63,766 nt of DNA from Deltaproteobacteria bacterium Ga0077539 (GTDB lineage: Bacteria > Myxococcota_A > Polyangia > Polyangiales > Ga0077539): the NCBI GenBank assembly GCA_001465015.1, contig LNEO01000094.1:1-63766 (forward strand). The letters run 5' to 3'. This document shows positions 18,651 through 27,200 of this stretch, piece by piece. A program made the position numbers and the translations under genes. The notes beneath the pieces were generated by a model. It had not been told where the DNA came from, searched no databases, and was given only the letters and a program-made list of their open reading frames with translations. The stretch's first letter is position 1. Each line of letters begins with the position of its first letter.

Positions 18651-19955
18651 TCAGAACCCTGCGGCGTTGTACGAGTCGTTCGATCCCGCGCTGCGGTTGG
18701 CCGCCGGCATCGGTCGCTGGACCGAGCGTGCGCGGACAGGCCTTCGATAGGAGCTCTCGCTCGCCCCGGTTTGCTGAACGCTCACCGCCTGCGCTGCGCC
18801 CACGTTCGATGGGCTGTTCGCGGTCTGTGCGTTGTTGGCCGCTTGTAGCGCTTGTGTCGTCTCGAGCGTGCTGATTTCGCGCTGAAGTCGAGCGCGGGTC
18901 ACGTCGTCGCTCGCCGCGGCGAGGGCCGATCGAAAGTGCGACAGGGCCGCGATCGAGTCGCCTCGCTCGAGCGCCGATCGCGCGGCGACCTCGCTCGGAG
19001 ACACCGCGCTTCGTTGAACGCCGCCGATCTCGAACCCCGCGTTTCGCGCCGCAAACTGGGGCAAAATGTTGTTCTGAGCCGCTTGCTGCACGGGCGACGG
19101 GGCGACCACGGGCGCGCTGTTTCCGCTCGGGTCGCGGGCGCTTCTTTCGTCGTCGTTGGCGGTCTCGGTGTTGCGATGATCGCTGCGCACGCTGGCGGAC
19201 GCTGCGTTGGCGCTCGGGGTCGCGCTGGGCCTCGCTCCGCGCGGAAGCTCCTGGCGCTCGAGCATTCTCGCGCGCGCCTCGGACTCCGACGGCGATGGGC
19301 TGCTGCGCCTCGTCGCGGCGCTGCGGCCGGGGGCGGCGGACAGATCCTGGCTCACCTCGACCGCAGGAATCACTTCGCTCGCGCGGTCTGCTTCGGTCAC
19401 CGCAGGGTTTCTCGACGGGTTGTACAGCGTCGTGACTCCGACGCCGACCGCCATCAAGAACACCGCGGCCATCGCGACCTCGCGACGCATCGCGAGCGCG
19501 GCGATACGCTCGAGCCAACGCGCGCCGCGCATCGGAACGACCGTGCCGCCACCTCCCGACTCTGTCGCGGAGGCGGCTCCGTCCGACGTCGCGTCGGGCT
19601 TGGACGTTCCGCTCGAGGCCGCGTTGTCCTGTGTCTTGGACGCGCTGCTCTTGATGATCGCGCCCGAGTCGTTGCGAGCGCCCGATCGGTCCGCGGAGCG
19701 GTCGCGAGGCTTTTCGCCGCGATCGCTCGTGCTGCTGACGGCGGCGTCGATCGCCGCGAGCAGCGCCGTAGAAGCCGCCGGTGGGAGCGCGACGGGGAGC
19801 ATCGCCGCCGCCGAGCGCCCGCGAGACAACTTCGACCATTCCGCGCTGCACTCGGCGCAGGACTCCGCATGGGCGCGCACTTCGATGGCGCGCGCCTCGT
19901 CGAGCTCGCCGTAGGCGAGGTCGAGCAGCAGGTTCTGGCAGTCTTCACAACGCAT
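18651..19955 (-). CDS. transmembrane anti-sigma factor with zinc finger
   Basis: 434 aa from ATG 19955. The N-terminus has the anti-sigma zinc-finger motif: CEDCQNLLLDLAYGELDE, then HAESCAEC, i.e. H-x3-C-x2-C. This is followed by a low-complexity cytoplasmic linker and one membrane segment (MAAVFLMAVGVGVTTLY, about residues 160-176). The periplasmic part has an Asn/Gln/Ser-rich stretch and a short TPR-like helix pair (ARSALERGDSIAALSHFRSAL). Such proteins sequester an ECF sigma factor at the membrane until a signal releases it. The cognate sigma gene is directly upstream, 29 bp away, in the same orientation. Confidence 0.85.
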   Translation of the reverse strand: MRCEDCQNLLLDLAYGELDEARAIEVRAHAESCAECSAEWSKLSRGRSAAAMLPVALPPAASTALLAAIDAAVSSTSDRGEKPRDRSADRSGARNDSGAIIKSSASKTQDNAASSGTSKPDATSDGAASATESGGGGTVVPMRGARWLERIAALAMRREVAMAAVFLMAVGVGVTTLYNPSRNPAVTEADRASEVIPAVEVSQDLSAAPGRSAATRRSSPSPSESEARARMLERQELPRGARPSATPSANAASASVRSDHRNTETANDDERSARDPSGNSAPVVAPSPVQQAAQNNILPQFAARNAGFEIGGVQRSAVSPSEVAARSALERGDSIAALSHFRSALAAASDDVTRARLQREISTLETTQALQAANNAQTANSPSNVGAAQAVSVQQTGASESSYRRPVRARSVQRPMPAANRSAGSNDSYNAAGF

Positions 19956-19984
19956 GGTTGTCTCCTCGTGGGTGCGTCGCTGGC

Positions 19985-20497
19985 TCAGCCCAGCGCGCGC
20001 GCGTATTCCTCGTACTCAGCGAGCGCGCCCTGCAAACGTTCGAGCGCGTATCGCATCCTGCTCTTCACCGTGTTTTCTGGGGCGCCCACGATGTCAGCGA
20101 TGTCCTTGAAGGGCAGCGCGCTGTACTCGCGGAGCATGAAGACCTCTCGTTGATCGTCGGGCAACTCGTTGATGGCGGCGACCAGCTTCTCTTGCAACTC
20201 TTTGCTGATCGCGGATCGATCCGCGCGCGGCCCGCCGTCGGCGATCACCTCGCCGAGCGTCGGTCCGTCATCGTTCGACCGTGAACTTTGGTCTAGAGAC
20301 GGATGTCGACGCAAAACGGCTTTGCGGGCGTGGTCGATGCAGAGATTTCGTGCGACCGTGTACACCCAGGTCGAAAACTTCGACGCCCGTTGAAAATCAC
20401 GAAGGCCGGACAGGACACGGATCCATGTGTCTTGCAGCAGCTCTTCGGCGGTCGCCCGATCGCGCACGGATCGCAGAATGAAATTGAAGATCCCCAC
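19985..20497 (-). CDS. ECF sigma factor; coding similarity continues upstream of the first usable start
   Basis: From GTG 20497 the product is 170 aa. Sigma region 2 (ATAEELLQDTWIRVL, FSTWVYTVARNLCIDHARK) and region 4 (LPDDQREVFMLREYSALPF, IADIVGAPENTVKSRMRYAL) are clear. In the same frame, codons upstream to 20602 read like the missing region 2.1 (TDEELLERFRAG and AFDQLTKRHE). There is no ATG, GTG or TTG in that stretch, and a TGA closes it at 20603-20605. A GTG at 20612 in the neighbouring frame would join it after a single-base shift near 20597. Either the gene is frameshifted (mutation or sequence error) or it makes a short sigma factor. It pairs with the anti-sigma factor downstream. Confidence 0.8.
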   Translation of the reverse strand: MGIFNFILRSVRDRATAEELLQDTWIRVLSGLRDFQRASKFSTWVYTVARNLCIDHARKAVLRRHPSLDQSSRSNDDGPTLGEVIADGGPRADRSAISKELQEKLVAAINELPDDQREVFMLREYSALPFKDIADIVGAPENTVKSRMRYALERLQGALAEYEEYARALG

Positions 20498-20602
20498 CTC
20501 GTGTCGCTTGGTGAGCTGGTCGAACGCACGACGCTCACCCGCGCGAAAGCGCTCGAGGAGCTCTTCGTCTGTCGGTTGGCCGGGATCGAAGGGATTGCGG
20601 AC

Positions 20603-20963
20603 TCACCGACACAGATGTGTGTTGGTTGATCGAACGAGAGCAGAACAGTCGCCCTCGACGACGGGGACTGTATCCGAGAGGAAGGTCGTCGCGGTAGCTG
20701 CCGAACAACCAGAGACGCGGAACAACATTCGAGAGCAAAACTCGACTGACCGTGGAGAATGTTCCTTGCCCTCAAGGCTCGAAGTTGGTTTTCTAAAGGT
20801 CTTTCGGTGGGACGCCCAGGGGGAGCGGTCACACTCAACGGACGCCAGCGACACAGTTCGCGCGCGCGATCCCTTGGAAGATCGGTCCCGTTGCGGTACC
20901 TCCCCCAGGGTGATGCGGGATGACTCATCCCGTCATTCAGTTCATCGACGGAGAAATTCGACA
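20603..20963. promoter_or_regulatory. divergent intergenic region between sigma factor and envelope cluster
   Basis: No gene is recognised in these 361 bp. The region should hold promoters for both directions. It contains a GGAAC element at 20719 and its inverted partner GTTCC near 20761, which resemble ECF -35 cores, but no convincing -10 partner was found for either. It also contains a 17-bp palindrome (separate entry). ATG 20964 is preceded by GGAG. Confidence 0.4.
20916..20932. promoter_or_regulatory. perfect 17-bp palindrome upstream of the envelope cluster
   Basis: CGGGATGA at 20916-20923 and TCATCCCG at 20925-20932 flank a single central C. It ends 31 bp before ATG 20964. It could be an operator for a dimeric regulator or a hairpin in the 5' leader. 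Confidence 0.45.
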
Positions 20964-21758
20964 ATGCGCGTGTGGTTCATGGCGCTCATCCTTGCGGCAT
21001 CAGTCCTCGTTCAGGGGATCGATGCGCGTGCCCAAGAAGCAGGTGCGGCCTCGACGGACGCAGCGGCGGCAACGCCCGCCGAAGGTGAAGGTGACAACCC
21101 GGCTCCGCCGGCTACCGCAGCGGACGCAGGCATCAGCATGAGCGGTGAGCAGTTCATCGTTCGGCTGAGGGACCTCGAGCAGCGCATCAACGAGCTCAAA
21201 GAAGAGATCTTTCGCTCGAAGGCGCGCCTGTCGTTGCTCGCTGAGTCGATTCTGCAAAACGTCATCGGCGGCGCGCGCGCGGTGATCCAGCACGAGAACC
21301 AAATGGGCGCTCTGTACCGCCTCGTTCGTGCGGTGTATTCGCTCGACGGAGCGCCGATCCTCACGCGCACCGACGACAACGGCTCGCTCGCCGATCAGCG
21401 TGAGTTTCCTGTGTACAACGGGCAAATCGGCGCGGGCGACCACTCGCTCACCGTCAACCTCGAGTACCAGGGCAACGGCTACGGGATCTTCTCCTACGTG
21501 AAGGGCTACACCTTCCGCGTTCGATCGACGCAGCCGTTCTCGGTGCCCGAAGGAAAGGCGATTCAGATCCGCGTCGTCGGCTACGAGCAGGGCGGTCCGC
21601 TCACCCCGCACGCCGAGCGCCTCGCGATTCGCTTCAACCCGCGCATCGTGTCGTTGCGCGACGTCCAAGACGGAGAGCCTGCAGAGGGCCAGCCTGCCGC
21701 CGGTCAAGGCGCAGCCCAGCCCGCAACGCAGGGCGCAGCGCAGCCCGGGAGCCGGTGA
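20964..21758 (+). CDS. exported coiled-coil protein of the envelope cluster
   Basis: 264 aa from ATG 20964 (GGAG upstream). Signal peptide MRVWFMALILAASVLVQGIDARA, then an Ala/Pro/Asp-rich linker. A coiled coil follows at about residues 63-100 (VRLRDLEQRINELKEEIF), and then a strand-rich domain (GDHSLTVNLEYQGNG, SYVKGYTFRV, KAIQIRVVGYEQGG) with a Gln/Ala/Pro-rich tail. It resembles small periplasmic proteins that open Agl/Glt-like clusters in myxobacteria. The role is unknown but probably structural in the periplasm. Its stop overlaps the next start (GTGATG), so it is the first gene of a long operon. Confidence 0.7.
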   Translation: MRVWFMALILAASVLVQGIDARAQEAGAASTDAAAATPAEGEGDNPAPPATAADAGISMSGEQFIVRLRDLEQRINELKEEIFRSKARLSLLAESILQNVIGGARAVIQHENQMGALYRLVRAVYSLDGAPILTRTDDNGSLADQREFPVYNGQIGAGDHSLTVNLEYQGNGYGIFSYVKGYTFRVRSTQPFSVPEGKAIQIRVVGYEQGGPLTPHAERLAIRFNPRIVSLRDVQDGEPAEGQPAAGQGAAQPATQGAAQPGSR

Positions 21759-24247
21759 TGACCAGAGCCCTTCGCCGCGTCGGGCTGCCGGCGATTACAG
21801 GCGCGCTCATCGCGCTCGCGTTTCCGTGGGCCGTGAGCGGCCAATCGATGGAAGAGGCGAGTCGATCGGTGGCCGACGCCGAGTCGCGCGCCAGCTCGCT
21901 CGATTCGAACATGCCGCGCGTGATGGCGGCGACGACGCGGGCCTCGACGCCATACACCGAGCGCTTCGCGGACGGCGAACTCTTGTTTCGCTTGCGTGAC
22001 TACTCGCGCGCCGCGGTGCTCTTCACGGACATCGTGACCAACCACCGCGACTCGCCGGCGTACGCAAACTCGCTGTATTTGCTCGGTGAATCGCTCTATC
22101 AGGCCGGCGATCGATACGGCGCGCGCACGCGGTTTCGCGAAATCGTGCTGCAGCACGGCACCGAGCCGCTCTACCGCCCGTTTGTGCAGCGAGCGCTCGG
22201 AAGGCTCATCGAAATCACGCTCCGGTCGCGCGATCAGCGCCCCGAGAGCGTGCGCGAGATGAACGAGATATTCGCGCGCATCAACCAGCTGCCGCCCGGC
22301 GACATCGAAGCGCAGACCACGTACGTCCGCGGCAAGTACCTGTTTCTGCGACCCAACCCCGACTACGACGCGGCGCGACAGGCGTTCGAGGCGATTCCGG
22401 CGAGCGCCGCGGTCTACCCCCAGGCGCGCTATTTCTTGGGAGCGATCCTCACGGCGCAAGAGCGCTTCCCCGAGGCGATCCAAGCGTTTTCTCGGGTCAC
22501 CCAGCTCGACGCGCAAAACGATCTCCAGCGCCAGCAGGTCATCGACCTCGCGTGGCTCGCCATTGGACGTCTGCGCCTCGAGCGCAGCGAGTTCGACGGC
22601 GCCGCCGAGGCGTACCAGCGCGTCGGCCGCAACTCGACCTTCTTCGATCGCGCGCTCTTCGAGCTCGCCTGGTCGTACATCCGCAACGGCGACGCGATCC
22701 GCGCCGAAAACGCGCTCGAGATCCTGTCGGTCTCCAACCCGGACTCGCCCCTGATCCCCGAGGGCAAGCTCCTGTGGGGCAACCTGCTTCTGCGCACTGG
22801 ACGCTTCGACCGCGCGCAGCGCGTCTTTCAAGACGTCCGCACGCAGTTCGGTCCGGTCAGCGCGCGGCTCGATCAGCTCGTCGCGCAGAACACCGACCCG
22901 CAGCTCTATTTCAGGCAGCTGCTGCAGATGAACACGATGGTGTTCGACGCCTCCTCGATCCTGCCTCCGCAGGCCGTCGCGTTCGTCCGCGAAGAGGGGT
23001 TGCTCGAAGACTCGCTCGGCGTCGTCGGCGACCTGAACACCTGCCGAGCGTACATTCGCGACAGCGAGGACCTCATCGCGCGGCTCAACGCCGCGATCAA
23101 CTCGCCGTCGCGCGCCCACGTGTTTCGCGAGCTTCGCAACGCCCGCGAACAGGCGTTCCAGGCGCAAAATCGCGTGACCCGCGCGCGCGCCGCGCTGGCC
23201 GCCGCGCTCGATCAGGCCGCCTCGGGCCTGTCCGACAACAACCTCAACGGCGTGCTGACGCAGCGACGACCGCTCGACGCGTCGGCGTCGCGCTTGCCGA
23301 TCGACGACGTCGGCGTGCGTCGTCGCGATCGCGCCGCAGAGGCCGAGTTCACCCACCTCGGACAAGAGCTGCAGCGCAACGAGCAGCGCGTCGCCAACCT
23401 CGAGGCGATGCTCGCCGCGATGCGCCGATACCTCCGCGACAACCCCAACCCCCGCGGAAACGTCGACCTCACCGGTCTCAACAACGAGATCTCGCAGCAC
23501 GAAAACGCCATCGTCGGATACCGCGCTCGCATCGCCGAGCTCCGCCGACAGATCAACGCCGGCCGCGCTCAGGTCGGCGTAGGCGACCCACGTTATCAAC
23601 GCGACCTCGAGATCGCCCGCGAGTACCGAGACCTCCTCGTGAGGCAGATGGACATCTTGCGCGCGGCCGGGCGACTGCCCGCTGACGCGCAGGCGCTGTT
23701 TACGCGGCTCGACGAAGCCGAGCGACGCATCCAGGCCTTCGATGGTCGCGTGCAGGCGATCGTCGATGAGCGCATCACGACGGTGCGCTCGCAGGTGCAA
23801 GAAGAAGAGCGCAACGTCGCGAGCTATCGCGTGCGGCTCGCCGACCTCGAGCGAGAGGCCGCCGACGTCGTGGGTCGCGCGATGATGCAGAGCATCGCCA
23901 ACGTTCGTTTGCACTTCTATCGCGTCGTGATGCGCGCGGACCTCGGGCTCGTCGACGTCGCCTGGGAGGACCGCGAGAATCACAACAACCGCGCTCGCAT
24001 CCTGGCCGAAGAGCTCAACCGCGAGTCCACCGCGCTCAACGACGAGTTCAGCGAAGTCATCGAGGGCGCAGAGAACGACACTGCCCCTCGCACGACCCCA
24101 GGCGCCGCGCCGCAGGGCGGACCGCAGACCGCTCCGCAAGGCGCGCAGCCAGGGACGACACCGCAGGCTCAGAACCCCGAGACCAACCCCAGCAACGCGC
24201 CGCAACCCGGCGCCGGTGGCACAACCCCGACCGCTGGCGGACGCTAG
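21755..24247 (+). CDS. large exported TPR/coiled-coil protein (Glt-like)
   Basis: 830 aa; GTG 21755 overlaps the previous stop, with ATG 21758 one codon later. A signal peptide (LPAITGALIALAFPWAVSG) leads into roughly ten TPR units at residues ~65-400 (YANSLYLLGESLYQAGD, ARYFLGAILTAQERFPEAIQAF). Long coiled-coil stretches follow at ~430-730, and a Pro/Gln/Thr-rich tail over the last 60 residues. It is probably periplasmic or outer-membrane-associated and acts as a scaffold. Giant TPR proteins in this position are typical of the Agl/Glt machinery (GltI/AgmK class), though sequence identity to any one of them could not be checked. Confidence 0.72.
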   Translation: MMTRALRRVGLPAITGALIALAFPWAVSGQSMEEASRSVADAESRASSLDSNMPRVMAATTRASTPYTERFADGELLFRLRDYSRAAVLFTDIVTNHRDSPAYANSLYLLGESLYQAGDRYGARTRFREIVLQHGTEPLYRPFVQRALGRLIEITLRSRDQRPESVREMNEIFARINQLPPGDIEAQTTYVRGKYLFLRPNPDYDAARQAFEAIPASAAVYPQARYFLGAILTAQERFPEAIQAFSRVTQLDAQNDLQRQQVIDLAWLAIGRLRLERSEFDGAAEAYQRVGRNSTFFDRALFELAWSYIRNGDAIRAENALEILSVSNPDSPLIPEGKLLWGNLLLRTGRFDRAQRVFQDVRTQFGPVSARLDQLVAQNTDPQLYFRQLLQMNTMVFDASSILPPQAVAFVREEGLLEDSLGVVGDLNTCRAYIRDSEDLIARLNAAINSPSRAHVFRELRNAREQAFQAQNRVTRARAALAAALDQAASGLSDNNLNGVLTQRRPLDASASRLPIDDVGVRRRDRAAEAEFTHLGQELQRNEQRVANLEAMLAAMRRYLRDNPNPRGNVDLTGLNNEISQHENAIVGYRARIAELRRQINAGRAQVGVGDPRYQRDLEIAREYRDLLVRQMDILRAAGRLPADAQALFTRLDEAERRIQAFDGRVQAIVDERITTVRSQVQEEERNVASYRVRLADLEREAADVVGRAMMQSIANVRLHFYRVVMRADLGLVDVAWEDRENHNNRARILAEELNRESTALNDEFSEVIEGAENDTAPRTTPGAAPQGGPQTAPQGAQPGTTPQAQNPETNPSNAPQPGAGGTTPTAGGR

Positions 24248-24264
24248 TTCAGGGATCGTATTCC

Positions 24265-27200
24265 ATGAAGATTTCTTCTCGCTGGCTCTTCGGCATCCCG
24301 CTCTTGGTCCTCGCGTCTCTCGCCGCGCCGCGCGTGTCTGCGCAGACCCGCCCCGCGGCGTCTGCGGCCGACGCAGGCGCGTCGAGCAGCGATGACGCCG
24401 GCGCTGCGCTCGTCACGAGCGGCGCGTCGAGCACTTCGACGTCATCGTCCAGCGACGCCGCGGTGACCGCGGTCGGAGACCCCAGCACGAGCCTCTCGAG
24501 CGAGCCGCAAGTGCAGATCCGTCCGCGCCCAACACCGACGCCCGAGCAGCTCGCGGCGCTTCGGGTGCTCGAGGACGAGGTCAACGGCTTCGCGTCGCGA
24601 GGCGAGGCATATCGCCAGAGCGTCAACGGCCTCTTGCGCCGAGAGCACGACAATCAGCTCTCGCGGCTTCGTCGCGGGTACGAGCGGCAGATCACCGCCG
24701 AGCAACAGGCCGAAGCGCAGGCGCGTCGCAACGCCATTCAGATCTTCGAGCGCTTCATCGAGAACTACCCCACGGACGCGGACCACACGCCGGACGTGAT
24801 GTTTCGGCTGGCCGAACTCTACTACGACGAGGCCAAGTACGCGAAGCTCGAGGCCGACGAGCGCTACGATCGCGCCCGCGCTGAGCGCGAGGCGGCCAAC
24901 CAGTCGACCGATGACGTTCCGCCGCCGCCGCCCGCGGACTACCGATGCTCGATCCTGCTCTATCGGCACGTCGCGCAGCGGTTCACCAGCTTTCGCTTGC
25001 GGGACACGACGCACTACCTCCTCGGGTGGGTGCTCAAGGAGATGGGCAAGGAAGACGAGGCCATCGGCGCGTACCGAAGCCTCGTGTGCCCCGCGCGCTT
25101 TCGCTACCAGCCGCGCATGGACATCGCCGCGCCGCTGATCGAGGGGCAGAACACGCCGCTCACGTGCCAACGTCTCGCGGACGTGCTTCGTCCGTACGCG
25201 CCGGAGCTCACCACGCCCGTCGTGGCGGCTACGCCCACGGTCGAAGGTGATGGAGGCGCAGCAGACGGCGCCGCCGCGCAGCCGGCCAACGCGTCGCTCG
25301 GCGACATCAACGCGGGCCTCGTCGCCGCTGGGCAGAGCACAGAGACCGAGGCGATGCCCATTCCGACGGACTACGCCGAGTGCCAGCCGCTCAACGGCGC
25401 CAATGGCCGCGCGTCGCGATACACCGCGGAGACCTGGTACTTCATCGGCGATTATCACTTCGACAATCCCCCGACGGACCCCGACCTCGGCAACGCGTAC
25501 GCGATCGCCGCCTACCAGGCGTCGATGCGGTTCAGCGAGACGCGGCGCCTGCCGACCGCAGCCGCTGCCACGGGAACCTCGCCCGCCGTCGGAATCGCCG
25601 GCTCCTCGGCGAGCGTGACGCAAGAGACGACCAGCACCGGCGGCGTCAGCGTCGCCAACTCTCCCGGCCGCGCTCAGTTCGACGCCAACATCCAGTACGG
25701 AACGTTCTGGTCGAAGTCCCTCTACAAGATCGGCTGGGGCTTCTTCCGCATGACGAACGGGTACCCCAAGGCGCTCGAAGCGTTTTCGCGGCTGCTCGAC
25801 TACTACGACTACGCCGGAGCCGAAGTCGCCGCGCAGGGCAACCGCACGGACACGATCAAGTGGATCGGCGTGATCTTCTCGGAGAGCACGTGGAGCCTCG
25901 CGCAATCGAACGAGCAGTTCGACTGCCAGCAGGTGGTCGAGACCCTCGCTCGCCCGCCGTCGGAGGCGACTCGTCCCTTCGACTGCGCAGGGGTGATCCG
26001 CATCACATCACCGTTCAGCGCGATGCAGCTCGCGAGCGCGCAAGGATCGCCGACCCAAGGCATCGTCGGGACCCCGCAGCCCGGTCGCGTGGCGCACATC
26101 CCGCAAGATCGCCCGTGGACCCCAGAGGCGTATCTCGAGCTCGCGAACGACTACTTCCAGCAGACCAAATATTACGAGGCCATCGCCCTCTATCGCTTGT
26201 TCTTGAAGATGAACCCGCTGCACTTCATGGCGCCGCGGGTCGCTGAGAACATCGCGATCTCCTACGAGCGTCAGCGTCAGTTCGACGCGGCGATCGGCGC
26301 TCGCGGAGCGCTCGCGAACTACCTCGAGGGCGGCGAGTGGTATCGCGCGAACAACTCGCACCCCGACGCGCAGCGACACGCGGAGATCGTCGCGCGCAAC
26401 TCGCTGCACGACACGGCGATCGAGCACCATCGCCGCGCCTCTCGCGCCCGCACGCGCTCGGTCGCGTTCAACAACTGCGCCCTCGGTCAGCCCGGCGGCG
26501 ACGTGTGCCAGGCTGGTCGCAACCCGCGCGAGCGTGGCGAGCGACAAGCGTCGGCCTTCGCCGAGCTTCAGCGAGCCAACCAGGAGTACCAGCTCGCGGT
26601 CGAGGCGTACTCGAACTTCATTCGCAACTACCCCAACGACGACGCTGCGTACGAGTTCAAGTACAACCGCGCCGACGCGCTCTTCTGGAGCGCGCGCTAC
26701 GCGGACGCCGCGCGTGCGTACGGAGACGTGCGCGAGTCGAACGAGAACGATCAGTACCTGGCCGCGTCGGCGTACATGGCCATCAAGTCGCTCGAGGCGT
26801 CCATCCGCGCCGACGTGAGCGGCGGGCGCATGGACGCGTGCCTCGCGGTGCGCGCGGGCATCGAGGTCGGCGCTCTTCGCAACGCGCAGGGGCAGCCCTT
26901 CCTCGACGCAGCCGCGGAGCAGCGTTGCAAGGAGCTGCCTTTGCAGCCGAGCGCCGCGCAACCTGCGCAGCCCGCACAGACAGGGCAGAGCGGGCAAGCA
27001 GCCGCGCAGCCCGCGGCCGCGAACGTGCTCGAGCTGAACGTCCCCGAGATCGTGCGGACGCTGATGGAGGCGCGCATCGCGTACGTGCGCCGCGTTCCGC
27101 GCGGGCAGGACTCTCCGCGCGGGCTCGCCGAAGTGTTTCAGAGCGACGGAAACCCGCTGAACGACCCGCCCTTCCGCTCGAAGTTCGCCTATCTCAACGC

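Noticed and set aside
20597..20612. Reading the TGA before the sigma factor as selenocysteine because tRNA-Sec is present
   Set aside because: There is no start codon upstream in that frame, no SECIS-like hairpin was found after the TGA, and sigma factors are not selenoproteins; a frameshift explains it better.
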